Made by a program: the position numbers and the translations under genes. Of a DNA stretch of 64,000 bases, positions 14,658 through 25,102 are shown in pieces (position 1 is the stretch's first letter; every line of letters begins with the position of its first letter). Location: assembly GCF_042650645.1 (NCBI RefSeq), contig NZ_JBHSBI010000013.1:245897-309896 (forward strand), written 5' to 3'. Under the pieces are notes generated by a model. That model was not told the DNA's origin and searched no databases. It saw only the letters and a program-made list of their open reading frames with translations. This DNA is from Nonomuraea purpurea. Its GTDB lineage: Bacteria > Actinomycetota > Actinomycetes > Streptosporangiales > Streptosporangiaceae.

Positions 14658-15706
14658 TACGGCTCCACCCTCTTGATCAGGTCGCGCAGCGCGTCGTTGA
14701 CGACGCCCGGACGTTCGAGCTGGATCAGGTGGGAGGTGTCGGGCACCTCGGTGAGCTGCGCCTTGGGCAGCGCGGCGGCGATGGCCCTGCTGTGGTCGGG
14801 CGGGGTCAGCCAGTCGCGGTCGCCGACCAGGATCGCGGTGGGGATCGGGTCGAGCACGTCGAGGGCGGAGAGTTTGTCGTGGTTCATCAGCGCCGGGTAG
14901 AAGTCGGCGACGACCTCGGTGGGGGTGGCCCTGATCATCGACTCGGCGAAGTCGACCACGGTCGGACTGATGTTCTTGGAGTCGCCGAAGCCCATGTAGC
15001 GGGTCATCAGGAAGGCGATGTCGCTGCCCACGCGCCGGGTCCTGTCGACCAGCGCGCCGCCCTTGCCCAGTATCGAGACCGTGGACGGCGCCACCTTGTG
15101 CACGACCTTGGACACCATCGCGGGCAGGCCCAGCGTGAGCTCGGCCAGCTTGCCCGCCGAGGTCGCGATCAGCGCCACGGCGCGGATCTTGTCGCCGAAC
15201 AGCTCGGGGTGGCGGTCGGCCAGCGCCATGATCGTCATGCCGCCCATGGAGTGGCCGATCAGGACGCACGGCCCCGGCACGAACTGCTCGATCACCTCGG
15301 CCAGGTCGTCGCCCAGCCGGTCGATCGTGCTGTCGTCGGCGCTGCCGCGCTGCGAACGCCCGTGGGAGCGCTGGTCCCACAGCACGAGGCGATAGTTTTC
15401 TCGCAGGTCCTTGCGCTGGTAGTGCCAGGACTCCAGGCTGAGGCAGTAGCCGTGGCAGAGCACAACGGTCACTTCAGCATTTTCCGGCCCGTCGATCTCG
15501 ACGTGCAGGGCCTTGCCGTCGGAGGTGATGAGCGTGCGATCCCGGCCGCGCAGCTCGCCGAACGGCTCGCTGGCCTCGGCGTCGGGGCGCAGCCTGATCC
15601 GGCCGACCGCGTACCGCTTGGCCAGCGCCGCCGCCGCGACCCCGGCCGAGGCCGCACCGACGAGCGCGCCGGCGATCCCTACCCTGCGCCGTGTTGTCGT
15701 CGTCAT
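14657..15706 (-). CDS. Alpha/beta-fold hydrolase, N-terminally membrane-anchored
   Basis: 349 residues. After TTTTRRRVG comes a hydrophobic segment (about 10-30) that should anchor or export the protein; the catalytic domain starts near residue 55. Nucleophile elbow GHSMGG gives Ser153; Asp298 in VGDRDW and His326 in PDTSHL complete the triad; the oxyanion HGYCLS is at about residue 85. Substrate unknown. The gene sits between alr and tsaE, where many actinobacteria have a hydrolase of this kind. Confidence 0.9.
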   Translation of the reverse strand: MTTTTRRRVGIAGALVGAASAGVAAAALAKRYAVGRIRLRPDAEASEPFGELRGRDRTLITSDGKALHVEIDGPENAEVTVVLCHGYCLSLESWHYQRKDLRENYRLVLWDQRSHGRSQRGSADDSTIDRLGDDLAEVIEQFVPGPCVLIGHSMGGMTIMALADRHPELFGDKIRAVALIATSAGKLAELTLGLPAMVSKVVHKVAPSTVSILGKGGALVDRTRRVGSDIAFLMTRYMGFGDSKNISPTVVDFAESMIRATPTEVVADFYPALMNHDKLSALDVLDPIPTAILVGDRDWLTPPDHSRAIAAALPKAQLTEVPDTSHLIQLERPGVVNDALRDLIKRVEP

Positions 15707-15751
15707 CTCCCCGATCCTTCTCCGCTCATGGCCGGCGCGAAGTGCGCTGCG

Positions 15752-16885
15752 TCACTTCGAGCTCCTGTGCTCGTAGACCCGTGGAACTCGCGCGCCGATC
15801 CTCGTCACGATCTCATGGGTGATCGTGCCGAGATTATCCGCCCATTCCTGAGCGGTCGGCTCGCCCCCGTCGCCCGGCCCGAACAGCACGACCTCCTCAC
15901 CCGCCGACAGCGGGTCGTCGCCCATGTCGATCATGAACTGGTCCATGCACACCCGGCCGGCGATCAACCGGCGGCGCCCGCCCGCCAGCACCTCCGCGCG
16001 ACCCGTCGCGTGCCGGAGTATCCCGTCGGCGTATCCGAGCGGGACCAGCCCGAGCGTCGTCTCGCGCTCGGTGACGAAGAGGTGGGCGTAGGAGACCCCC
16101 GAGCCCTCGGGCACCCGCTTGACCAGCCCGGCCTGGGCCACGAGGGTCATCGCCTGCCTGAGCCCGAAGTCGCCCAGCTCGGGGATAGGGCTCAGGCCGT
16201 ACATGGCGATGCCCGGCCTGACCAGGTCGTAGTGGGCGGCGGGCAGAGTCACGATGGCGGCGGAGTTGGCGATGTGCCTGATCACCTGCGATCCGGCCGC
16301 GCCGGCCTGCTCGGCCGTCTTCAACGCCGTCTCGAACGCCTCCAGCTGCTGGGCGATCGACGGATGCCCGGGGATGTCGGCGCAGGCGAAGTGGGACCAG
16401 AGCCCGACGATCTCGACGGCCTCCTCGGCACGCAGCTCCAGCGCCCTGGCCACCAGTTCGGGCCAGGCGGCCGGCGGCGCGCCGCCCCTGCTCATCCCGG
16501 TGTCGGCCTCCAGGTGCACCTTGGCGGTGCGGCCCGTGCGCCGCGCGGCCTCGGCGATGCCGTCGAGCAGTCGCACCTCGGAGGCGGACACCTCGATGTC
16601 GTGCCGCAGGGCCTCGTCGAGCGGCTCGCCCGGGGTGATCAGCCAGGCCAGGATCGGCGCGGTCACGCCGCCCTCGCGCAGCGCCAGCGCCTCGCTGACG
16701 AACGCCGTGCCCAGTCGGCTCGCGCCGCCCTCCAGCACCGCCTCCGCCGAGGGCACCAGGCCGTGTCCGTAGGCGTCGGCCTTGACTGCGCCCATCAGCT
16801 CGGCGCCGGAGGCACGCTCTTTGAGCAGCGCCACGTTGTGCCGGATGGCCGCCAGATCGACCCTGGCCTGCGCGGGGGTATGCAT
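15752..16885 (-). CDS. alr: Alanine racemase
   Basis: 377-residue PLP enzyme making D-alanine for peptidoglycan. The PLP lysine is in AVKADAYGHG (Lys35 in this numbering); the second catalytic tyrosine is in GVSYAHLF; RVCMDQFMID and the final VTRIGARVPRVY are family-typical. The ATG at 16885 abuts an AGGAGG with no spacer, so the GTG at 16906, seven codons upstream, is a real alternative. It is followed by the hydrolase and tsaE in the alr-tsaE order conserved in actinobacteria. Confidence 0.96.
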   Translation of the reverse strand: MHTPAQARVDLAAIRHNVALLKERASGAELMGAVKADAYGHGLVPSAEAVLEGGASRLGTAFVSEALALREGGVTAPILAWLITPGEPLDEALRHDIEVSASEVRLLDGIAEAARRTGRTAKVHLEADTGMSRGGAPPAAWPELVARALELRAEEAVEIVGLWSHFACADIPGHPSIAQQLEAFETALKTAEQAGAAGSQVIRHIANSAAIVTLPAAHYDLVRPGIAMYGLSPIPELGDFGLRQAMTLVAQAGLVKRVPEGSGVSYAHLFVTERETTLGLVPLGYADGILRHATGRAEVLAGGRRRLIAGRVCMDQFMIDMGDDPLSAGEEVVLFGPGDGGEPTAQEWADNLGTITHEIVTRIGARVPRVYEHRSSK

Positions 16886-16943
16886 CCTCCTAGTGTGGCA
16901 GCTCACAGGGCGTGGTCGAGCGCGATTTCCGCCTCGCCGGAGG

Positions 16944-18395
16944 CTACGCGATCTCTCCTGAAACGGCCCTGATCGCCCTGGGGACGGCCGAGGCCACCCC
17001 CGCGGCCGTCAAAGGCGCCCCCGACGCGGCGAACCGGCCCGCCAGCCCGTGCAGGAAGGCCCCGCACGCCGCGGCGTCGTAGCAGCTCAGACCCTGGGCC
17101 AGCAGAGCGCCCGCCACCCCCGACAGCACGTCCCCCGTGCCGCCGGTGGCCAGCCAGGGCGTGCCCGTGACGTTCACGCGGGCCGGTCTCGACTCCTCGG
17201 CCACCACGGTGGTGGAGCCCTTGAGCAACACGGTCACGCCCAGCTCCGCCGCCGCCCGCCGCGCGTGCTCCAGCCGCGCCGCCTCGATCTGCTCCCGGTC
17301 GGCCTTGATCAGCCGGGCCAGCTCGCCGGCGTGCGGCGTGATCAGCACCGGCGCCGTACGCCGCAGCAGCCCCCGGTCCCCTGCCACCAGCGTCAGCGCG
17401 TCGGCGTCGATCAGCACGGGGACGCCGGATTCGAGCACCCTGGCCACCAGCTCGTGGGCCCAGTCGCCGGTGCCGAGCCCCGGCCCGAGCACCCAGGCCT
17501 GCACCCGTCCGACGTTCTCGATCGAGGGCCTGTCGAGCTCGGTGACGACGGCCTCCGGCCAGTGCGAGCGCACCTGCGCGACGGGCGCGCCCGTGCCCGC
17601 GTAGCGGACCATGCCCACCCCGGCGCGCAGCGCGCCGCCCACGGCCAGCACGGCGGCCCCGGTGAACCGGTCGCTTCCCGCCGCCACCCCCAGCACGCCC
17701 CTGCGGTATTTGTCCGATTCCTTGTCGGGTCTGGGCAGCAGGACGTCCACGTCGCCGCCGGTCAGCGCGGCCACGTCGGGGTCGGGCAGGTAGGCGCCGA
17801 GCCCGATGTCGATCAGCTCGACGGCACCCGCGTGGACGGCCCCCGGGTCGATGAGCAGCCCGGTCTTGTAGGCGCCCATGGTCACGGTCACCTTCGCGCG
17901 GACCGCCGCGCCCTGCACGCGGCCGCTGCTCGCGTCCACGCCGCTGGGCACGTCGACGGCGACGATCGGGGCGCGGGCGGCGTTGGCGGCCTCGACCAGC
18001 CCCGCGTACGGCTCCCGCAGCGCCCCCGCCGCCCCGATGCCCACGAGCCCGTCGACGATCAGGTCGGCCTCCTCGACGGCCGCCGCGTCCACGACCCGCC
18101 CGCCGGCCTCCGTGAACGCCCGCAGCCCCGCCTCGTGCGTCCTGGACCCGGCCAGAACGGCTCCCACCCAGGCCCCGCGCCTGGCCAGCCGCTCGCCCGC
18201 GTAAAGCGCGTCGCCGCCGTTGTCGCCGCTGCCCACAACAAGCACGACACGTTTGCCGTAGACGCGGCCGAGCAGATCGGCGCAGACGGAGGCGAGCCCG
18301 GAGGCGGCTCGCTGCATGAGCGTCCCCTCGGGCAGCGGCGCCATCAGGACGTGCTCGGCGGCCCGGATCTGGTCGGCGGTGTAGGCAGTGCGCAT
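16944..18395 (-). CDS. nnr: Bifunctional NAD(P)H-hydrate epimerase/dehydratase
   Basis: 483-residue metabolite-repair enzyme. The N-terminal half (1-220) is the NnrE epimerase (GSGDNGGDALYAGERLARRG, VDVPSGVDASSG). The C-terminal half (about 235-480) is the ADP/ATP-dependent NnrD dehydratase (ITPHAGELARL, VLLKGSTTVVA, ATGGTGDVLSGV). It restores NAD(P)H from its damaged hydrated forms. It lies nine bases after acpS and before alr, a common actinobacterial order. Confidence 0.96.
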   Translation of the reverse strand: MRTAYTADQIRAAEHVLMAPLPEGTLMQRAASGLASVCADLLGRVYGKRVVLVVGSGDNGGDALYAGERLARRGAWVGAVLAGSRTHEAGLRAFTEAGGRVVDAAAVEEADLIVDGLVGIGAAGALREPYAGLVEAANAARAPIVAVDVPSGVDASSGRVQGAAVRAKVTVTMGAYKTGLLIDPGAVHAGAVELIDIGLGAYLPDPDVAALTGGDVDVLLPRPDKESDKYRRGVLGVAAGSDRFTGAAVLAVGGALRAGVGMVRYAGTGAPVAQVRSHWPEAVVTELDRPSIENVGRVQAWVLGPGLGTGDWAHELVARVLESGVPVLIDADALTLVAGDRGLLRRTAPVLITPHAGELARLIKADREQIEAARLEHARRAAAELGVTVLLKGSTTVVAEESRPARVNVTGTPWLATGGTGDVLSGVAGALLAQGLSCYDAAACGAFLHGLAGRFAASGAPLTAAGVASAVPRAIRAVSGEIA

Positions 18396-18404
18396 GATCC
18401 GAAG

Positions 18405-18755
18405 CTATCCCTCAGCGATCACGTAGGCCACGGCGACGCCCGCGTCGTGGCTGAGCGAGATGTGCCAGCGTTTGACGCCCAGCCCGTAGGCGACCTCCGC
18501 GGCCTTGCCCGTGATCCGCAGCTCCGGCTTGCCGAGCTCGTCGCGGCGCACCTCGGCCTCCAGGTGGCCGAGCCCCCTGGGGGCGCCCAGCGCCTTGGCC
18601 ACGGCCTCCTTGGCGGCGAACCTGGCGGCCAGCGACCGCACCGGCAGCGGCTTCTCGATCTCGGTGAACAGCCGGTCTTTGAGCTCCGGGGTGCGCTCCA
18701 GCGCGGCCTCGAAGCGGGCGATGTCCACGATGTCGACGCCGATGCCCAGGATCAT
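18405..18755 (-). CDS. acpS: Holo-[acyl-carrier-protein] synthase
   Basis: 116-residue phosphopantetheinyl transferase that activates the fatty-acid ACP. Metal-binding Asp8 in GVDIVDIARFE and the FAAKEAVAKALG motif (Glu) are intact; the WHISLSHDAGVAVAYVIAEG ending is standard. It starts 13 bases after the end of the PhoX-type gene and heads the acpS-nnr-alr-hydrolase-tsaE run. Confidence 0.97.
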   Translation of the reverse strand: MILGIGVDIVDIARFEAALERTPELKDRLFTEIEKPLPVRSLAARFAAKEAVAKALGAPRGLGHLEAEVRRDELGKPELRITGKAAEVAYGLGVKRWHISLSHDAGVAVAYVIAEG

Positions 18756-18768
18756 CGTCCAACCATAG

Positions 18769-20175
18769 TCAAAACCGGCCCCGCTCCCACGGACCCCAGA
18801 TGGCGATCGACCGGCCCTGTTTGGCCTGGACGTTGACGTACAGCGTGTGGCCGCCGGGGCCGAAGGTGGACCCGGCGAACTCCGCGCCCTCGTCGCCGGG
18901 GATGGGCTCCAGGCGGCAGAAGTCGAAGATCTCCCCCGCCCTGGTGAGCCCGCGCAGGTAGTTGTCGCCGTCGCCGTCCTCGCACAACACCAGCGTCCCG
19001 CGCCTGCTCACCGTGACGTTGTCGGGCAGATCCAGCACGGACGAGCGCGGCGACTCGTAGACGAGCTTGAGCCGCTCGCTCCACGTCTCGTAGGCCCACA
19101 CCTGCCCCCGCCCCTTGCCGAACCCGGAAGGTGGCCGTTCGCCCTGCGCGGTGGCCCCGCCCTGGGTGGAGACGAAGTAGACCGTCCCCTGGTGGTAGAC
19201 GGCGCCCTCCAGCCTGGAGAAGATCGCCGCGCCCGCCTCCCTGCCCTGCTTGCCCACGGCCTGGACGGCCTCGTCGTTGGCCGGCCGTCCCTTGAAGTCG
19301 GGGTCGGGGTCGTCGATGTCCACCCAGACGGCGGCGTACGTGGCGCCGGCCGGCTGCCCTGCGGACAGGTCCTTGCGCTTGGCTCCCTTGACGGCGAGCA
19401 TCTGCAACCGGCCGCCGTCGAGCAGTCGCCCGGCCTGGACGGGATGTTTCGGCGGCAGGTAGCGGTAGAAGCCCGATGGGAAGGCGAAGTTGTCCTCGGT
19501 GAGGTAGAGCGCGCCCGTGGAGGGGTCGAACGCGGCCGATTCGTGCGGGAAGCGCCCCGCCGACCTGATCGGCCTGGCGCGGGCGGTGCCGTGGACGGGC
19601 ACCTCGAAGAGGTAGCCGTGCTTCTCGGTGAGCTTGGAGTTGTCACCGCCGGAGAAGTCGTCGGCCACGTCGGGCCCGTTGACCGTCTCCTCGCAGCTCA
19701 CCCAGGCGCGCCAGAGCATGGGGCCGCCCGAGCAGTTGTGCAGGGTGCCGTTCAGCGAGGGAGCGCTCTTGAGCACCTCTCCGTAGCGGGTGACCCGCAG
19801 CGTCGAGGTGCCGCCCCCGGCCATCGGGTCGTAGGCCCTGGCCTTGTCGCCGAACGCGCCGACGGGCCCGGTGACCTCGTGGTTGCGGATCAGGATGGCG
19901 CTGCCGCCCGGCCCCGAGAAGGCCGCCATACCGTCGTGCCGCCCCGGGACGGTCGATCCGTCGCTGAACTTCTCCCCTGCGGCGCTGAAAGAGCGGTATT
20001 TGAAGCCGTCGGGCAGGTGCAGGCGCACCTTTCCATCACGCAGGTCGCGTACGGGACGCAGCGGCCCGTACGCGGGTACCGGCTCGGCGCCCCCTCGCGC
20101 ACCCGCGCACGCGACCCCGGCGAAGGGCCCGGCGATGCCCGCGACGACGTTGGTGATGAAGCGACGACGGTCCAC
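18769..20175 (-). CDS. PhoX/DUF839 family Tat-exported protein
   Basis: 468 residues. The MDRRRFITNVVAGIAGPFAG leader is a twin-arginine signal, with a Cys at 23. The body is the DUF839 (PhoX) beta-propeller type: LIRNHEVTGPVG, GTLHNCSGGPMLWRAWVSCE and LYLTEDNFAFPSGFYRYLP are blocks seen in that family. PhoX enzymes are calcium-dependent secreted alkaline phosphatases; here the activity is inferred only from family. GTG start with GGGAGG at five bases. No Pho box was identified. It is divergent from coaA. Confidence 0.88.
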   Translation of the reverse strand: MDRRRFITNVVAGIAGPFAGVACAGARGGAEPVPAYGPLRPVRDLRDGKVRLHLPDGFKYRSFSAAGEKFSDGSTVPGRHDGMAAFSGPGGSAILIRNHEVTGPVGAFGDKARAYDPMAGGGTSTLRVTRYGEVLKSAPSLNGTLHNCSGGPMLWRAWVSCEETVNGPDVADDFSGGDNSKLTEKHGYLFEVPVHGTARARPIRSAGRFPHESAAFDPSTGALYLTEDNFAFPSGFYRYLPPKHPVQAGRLLDGGRLQMLAVKGAKRKDLSAGQPAGATYAAVWVDIDDPDPDFKGRPANDEAVQAVGKQGREAGAAIFSRLEGAVYHQGTVYFVSTQGGATAQGERPPSGFGKGRGQVWAYETWSERLKLVYESPRSSVLDLPDNVTVSRRGTLVLCEDGDGDNYLRGLTRAGEIFDFCRLEPIPGDEGAEFAGSTFGPGGHTLYVNVQAKQGRSIAIWGPWERGRF

Positions 20176-20270
20176 GGCGACCTCCCGTTGCGAACAGTAG
20201 CCGCCGGCGGATTTCTTCGGAGGAAGACTGATGTTCTTTCCCCGAACTGAATCTTGGTAATCCCATGTCT

Positions 20271-20291
20271 TTATCCACAGGCTGTGGACAC
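20271..20291. promoter_or_regulatory. Pair of inverted DnaA-box sequences
   Basis: TTATCCACA (20271-20279) is a perfect DnaA box. Three bases on, TGTGGACAC (20283-20291) is the complement of GTGTCCACA, one mismatch from the actinobacterial TTGTCCACA. They face each other across TCCACAG-G-CTGTGGA, between the divergent PhoX and coaA genes. Confidence 0.5.
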
Positions 20292-20323
20292 GCCCCGCCC
20301 AGATCCGGATTTTCCGGCATCGC

Positions 20324-20329
20324 TACGCT
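20324..20329 (+). promoter_or_regulatory. Candidate -10 box for leaderless coaA transcript
   Basis: TACGCT ends exactly six bases before the coaA GTG, and there is no ribosome site between, pointing to a leaderless mRNA. The -35 region is not recognisable. Confidence 0.45.
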
Positions 20330-20335
20330 GCCTAG

Positions 20336-21253
20336 GTGAACAACGGCTACGTGGAACTGAGCAGGGAGCAGTGGAGTGAGCTCCGCAAGAACACGCCCTT
20401 GACTCTCACCGCAGACGAGCTGGAAGAGCTGCGGGGCGTCGACGACCCCATCGACCTCACAGAAGTCACCGACATCTATCTTCCCCTGACCCGGCTGCTG
20501 AATCTGCACTTCACCGGGTCCAAACAACGCAGCAGCGTGCTGAGCGCGTTCCTCGGCCATCACGAGCACCGCATCCCGTACATCCTGGGCATCGCAGGCA
20601 GCGTCGCGGTCGGCAAGTCGACCACGGCCCGGCTGCTGCACACGCTGCTGGCCCGCTGGCCCGAGCACCCGCGCGTGGAGCTGATCACCACCGACAGCTT
20701 CCTCTACCCGAACACGGTGCTGGAGTCCAAGGGGATCATGCATCGCAAGGGGTTCCCGGAGAGCTATGACCGGCGGGCGCTGGTCAGGTTCGTGGCGGAG
20801 GTGAAGGCGGGCATGGCGGAGGCGCACGCTCCGGTCTACAGCCACCTCGAATACGACGTCGTGCCCGGCGCAACCCAAACCGTGAAAAATCCAGATATCT
20901 TGATCATCGAGGGCCTCAACGTCCTCCAACCGGCCCCGCCCACGTCCCTCGCCGTCAACGACTACTTCGACTTCTCCATCTACGTGGACGCCAAGGTCGA
21001 GGACATCCGCACCTGGTACGTCGACCGCTTCCACAAGCTCCGCCGCACCGCCTTCGAGGACCCGAAGTCGTACTTCCGTCACATAGCGGAGCTGTCCTAC
21101 GAGGAGGCCACGACCTTCGCGGTGAACGTCTGGCGCGACATCAACGAACGCAACCTGGTCGAGAACATCGCCCCCACCAGGGGTCGCGCCGACCTCGTCC
21201 TGCAGAAGGGCCCCGATCACTCGGTACGGCGGGTGCGGCTGCGCCAGACATGA
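20336..21253 (+). CDS. coaA: Pantothenate kinase, type I
   Basis: 305-residue kinase for the first step of CoA synthesis. P-loop GSVAVGKSTTARLL (about residues 87-100), TTDSFLYPN substrate block, RKGFPESYD, EGLNVLQ and YVDAKVEDIRTWYVDRF are all as in type I CoaA. GTG start, probably leaderless. Stand-alone plus-strand gene, with a DnaA-box pair 45 bases upstream of its start. Confidence 0.97.
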   Translation: MNNGYVELSREQWSELRKNTPLTLTADELEELRGVDDPIDLTEVTDIYLPLTRLLNLHFTGSKQRSSVLSAFLGHHEHRIPYILGIAGSVAVGKSTTARLLHTLLARWPEHPRVELITTDSFLYPNTVLESKGIMHRKGFPESYDRRALVRFVAEVKAGMAEAHAPVYSHLEYDVVPGATQTVKNPDILIIEGLNVLQPAPPTSLAVNDYFDFSIYVDAKVEDIRTWYVDRFHKLRRTAFEDPKSYFRHIAELSYEEATTFAVNVWRDINERNLVENIAPTRGRADLVLQKGPDHSVRRVRLRQT

Positions 21254-21422
21254 ACGCCTCCTCGAACAGGTAACGGGCGAACCTGCCCCCACACTCCTGG
21301 TCGTCGAGGTCGGCAAACCAGCACTCTTCGCCATTGTCGTGACATCTGTAGCGAATCATGCGAGGAAGCTTCACGTAACCGCGTCAAAGCAGGCTCAACA
21401 TCCGATAGACAACAATGGCACC

Positions 21423-22349
21423 GTGTTACATCTGCGACTGATCAGCCCGACCGCGCGCACAGACGAGGCGACGGCGGTGTTGGAGGAATGCCCGGGCGTC
21501 ACCAACATCGTCGTCCTGCCGGGCGCGGCCCGCGAGCCCAAGGGCGACCTCATCCTCTGCGACGCGGCTCGCGAGTCGGCCAACGAGGTGCTCGGCAAGC
21601 TCACCTGGTTGGAGGAGGAGGGCTCCATCGCCGTCGAGCGGGTCGACCTGTCGCTGTCCAGGGCCGCGGACGACGCGATCGAGGAGGCGCCGGGCGAGCC
21701 CGACGACGCGGTCGTCTGGGAGGAGCTGGAGCAGCGGGTGCGCGCCGAATCCCGCATCAGCTGGGCCTACCTCGTCTTCCTTGCCATAGCCACCCAGCTC
21801 GCCGGCATCGGCGTGCTGCTGAACTCCCCCATCCTGATCGTCGGCGCGATGGTGCTCGGGCCGGAGTTCGGCGCGATCGCGGCCATCTGCTTCGGGCTGC
21901 TGCACCGCAGGTGGCATCTGATCATCACCTCGTTCAAGACGCTGGTCATCGGGTTCGCGGTGGCCATCGCCGTCACGTTCGCGTGCGCGCTGGTCTCGCG
22001 CTGGCTCGGCTGGATCGACCTCGGCAACCTCACCAGGAACGCCGAGGTCCAGTTCATCGTCAAGCCCGACCGGTGGTCGTTCATCGTGGCGCTGCTGGCC
22101 GGGGCGGCCGGGGTGCTGTCGATCACGGCGGGCAAGTCGTCGGCCCTGGTCGGCGTCTTCATCTCGGTCACCACCGTGCCCGCGGCCGGCTACGTGGCCG
22201 TCGCGCTGGCATTGTCGGACTGGCCCGAGGTCGCGGGCTCGGTCTCGCAGCTCGCGGTGAACGTCGTCGGGATGATCATCGCGGGCACCGTGACACTGTT
22301 GGTCCAGCGAAAATTCTGGCCTCAAGTAGGACGTCGTTCATCCGTGTGA
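21423..22349 (+). CDS. DUF389 family membrane protein
   Basis: 308 residues. The N-terminal cytoplasmic domain (1-115, VLHLRLISPTARTDEAT at the start) is followed by about six membrane helices: the first two with the conserved NSPILIVGAMVLGPEFGAIA block, then GFAVAIAVTFACALV, FIVALLAGAAGVLSIT, LVGVFISVTTVPAAGYVAVA and VVGMIIAGTVTLLV. Family function is unknown. The GTG at 21423 is chosen because the 28 codons before it look non-coding; AACAAT six bases upstream resembles a -10 box of a leaderless transcript. Confidence 0.85.
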   Translation: MLHLRLISPTARTDEATAVLEECPGVTNIVVLPGAAREPKGDLILCDAARESANEVLGKLTWLEEEGSIAVERVDLSLSRAADDAIEEAPGEPDDAVVWEELEQRVRAESRISWAYLVFLAIATQLAGIGVLLNSPILIVGAMVLGPEFGAIAAICFGLLHRRWHLIITSFKTLVIGFAVAIAVTFACALVSRWLGWIDLGNLTRNAEVQFIVKPDRWSFIVALLAGAAGVLSITAGKSSALVGVFISVTTVPAAGYVAVALALSDWPEVAGSVSQLAVNVVGMIIAGTVTLLVQRKFWPQVGRRSSV

Positions 22350-22376
22350 ACGAGGCGACGGCCCATAAGCGGCGGG

Positions 22377-22382
22377 TAATGT
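22377..22382 (+). promoter_or_regulatory. Candidate -10 box for leaderless ABC operon transcript
   Basis: TAATGT ends seven bases before the ATG at 22390; no ribosome site intervenes. It is flanked by CGGG and CCCG, giving a small dyad over the -10 box (GCGGG-TAATGT-CCCGC). Confidence 0.45.
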
Positions 22383-22389
22383 CCCGCAC

Positions 22390-23298
22390 ATGCACATCCT
22401 CGCCACCGAGGGGCTGACCAAACGCTTCCCCACTGTCACCGCGGTCGACCAGCTCACGGTCACCGTGGGCCCAGGGGTGACCGGCCTGGTGGGGGCGAAC
22501 GGCGCGGGCAAGTCGACGCTGATCAAGATCCTGCTCGGCCTGCTGCCGCCCAGCGGCGGCGCGGCCCGGGTGCTCGATCTCGACGTCACGTCGCAGGGAG
22601 CCGAGATCCGCAGGCTCGTCGGCTACATGCCCGAGCACGAATGCCTCCCGCCCGACGTCTCCGCCACCGAGTTAGTCGTCCACCTCGCACAGATGTCCGG
22701 ACTGCCGCGCACCGCCGCACGCGAGCGCGCCGCCGACGTGCTGCGTCACGTGGGCCTGGCCGAAGAGCGCTACCGCGCCGTCGGCGGCTACTCCACCGGT
22801 ATGAAGCAGCGGGTCAAACTGGCTCAGGCCCTCGTCCACGACCCGAAACTGATCTTCCTCGACGAACCGACCAACGGGCTCGACCCACGCGGCCGCGACG
22901 AGATGCTGACGCTGATCAGGCGCATCGGCACCGAGTTCGGCATCAGCATTCTCGTCACCTCACACCTGCTCGGCGAGCTCGAACGCATCTGCGACCACGT
23001 GATCGTCATCGACGCGGGGCGGCTGCTGCGCTCGTCGGCGATCGGCGAGTTCACCCAGGCGACCGAGACCGTCACGGTCGAGGTCGAAGAGGGCCTCGAC
23101 CCGCTGGCCGCCCGGCTGACCGAGGTCGGCCAGACCGTCTCGCAGCAGGGCCGCCTGCTCGTGGTCAAGGTGGCCGGGCCCGAGACGTTCGACGCGATCC
23201 GCGACGCCGCCGTCGACCTGGACCTCTGCCTGATCCGCCTCGAACAGGGACGTCACCGTATCGAGGACGTCTTCAGGGAGGAGACGGCGAATGTCTGA
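22390..23298 (+). CDS. ABC transporter ATP-binding protein (first of two)
   Basis: 302-residue ATPase. Walker A GANGAGKSTLIKI, signature YSTGMKQRVKLAQAL and Walker B LIFLDEPTNGLDP are intact, followed by a 90-residue C-terminal domain typical of drug/lipid exporter ATPases of the CcmA/DrrA type. It overlaps the permease by eight bases. First gene of a four-gene cluster ATPase-permease-ATPase-permease; substrate not predictable. Confidence 0.93.
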   Translation: MHILATEGLTKRFPTVTAVDQLTVTVGPGVTGLVGANGAGKSTLIKILLGLLPPSGGAARVLDLDVTSQGAEIRRLVGYMPEHECLPPDVSATELVVHLAQMSGLPRTAARERAADVLRHVGLAEERYRAVGGYSTGMKQRVKLAQALVHDPKLIFLDEPTNGLDPRGRDEMLTLIRRIGTEFGISILVTSHLLGELERICDHVIVIDAGRLLRSSAIGEFTQATETVTVEVEEGLDPLAARLTEVGQTVSQQGRLLVVKVAGPETFDAIRDAAVDLDLCLIRLEQGRHRIEDVFREETANV

Positions 23299-24147
23299 GA
23301 TCTACGACATCGGCTATCGCCACTACGAGGGCGCCAGGCTCGGCCGCGCCTACTCCACCAGGGCGCTGGCCGTCCACAGCCTGCGCGGCATCTTCGGCCT
23401 CGGGCGCACCGCGCGCAGCAAGATCATGCCGTTCTCCCTGGCCACCATCATGGTCCTGCCTGCCATCGTGAACATCGCGATGATGGCCCTGGCCAAAGAG
23501 CGCGGCATCCCCTACAGCGGCTTCGCGGTCGTCATGCAGGCCGTGGTGGCGATCTTCCTTGCCTCGCAGTCGCCCACCGTCGTGGCGCCCGACCTGCGCC
23601 ATCGCGTGCTGCCGCTCTACCTGTCCCGTCCGGTCTCGATCGCCGAGTACGTCAGCGCCAAGGTCGCGGCGATGACCATCGCGGTGTTCCTGCTGGTCGC
23701 GGTGCCGCTCACGCTGATCTACATCGGCGAGCTGGTGGTCGACATGCCCGGCCCGCCGGCCACAGGCGAGTACGCGGGCGCGATGGCCATGGCTCTGGTG
23801 CTGGCGCTGCTGCTGTCGGCGTTCGGGCTGGCGCTGGCCTCGTTCACGCCGCGGCGCGGGCTGGGCGTGGCCTCGGTGATGGTGGTCTACCTGCTGTCGT
23901 CGGCGTCGGTCCCGCTGATCTACGCCTCGCTGACCACGTCGAACGACGAATCGGGAGCCGCCTGGGCCTGGTTGATCAACCCGTTCTGGCTGGTCGACTC
24001 CGTGCAGTCGTGGCTGTTCGGCACCCCGCCGCACGCCTTCGACAGCGGCGACTACCCCAACGGCCCGGCCTCGGCCCTGATCCTGGTCGTGCTGATCGGC
24101 GTGGGTCTGGTCGCTCTCGCGCTGCGCTACAGGAAGGCGGCCTCGCG

Positions 24148-24151
<4 letters not shown>
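23291..24151 (+). CDS. ABC transporter permease (first of two)
   Basis: 286 residues, six predicted membrane helices in the ABC-2 style (for example FSLATIMVLPAIVNIAMMAL, MTIAVFLLVAVPLTLIYIGE, LILVVLIGVGLVALALRY). The N-terminal MSEIYDIGYRHYEGARLGR block is seen in actinobacterial permeases of this type. It overlaps both ATPase genes by a few bases, so the complex is translated as a unit. Confidence 0.9.
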
Positions 24152-25062
<911 letters not shown>

Positions 25063-25102
25063 TGAACCCGCGACCCATCCCCTCGCCGAACGGAGGCAGG
25101 CC

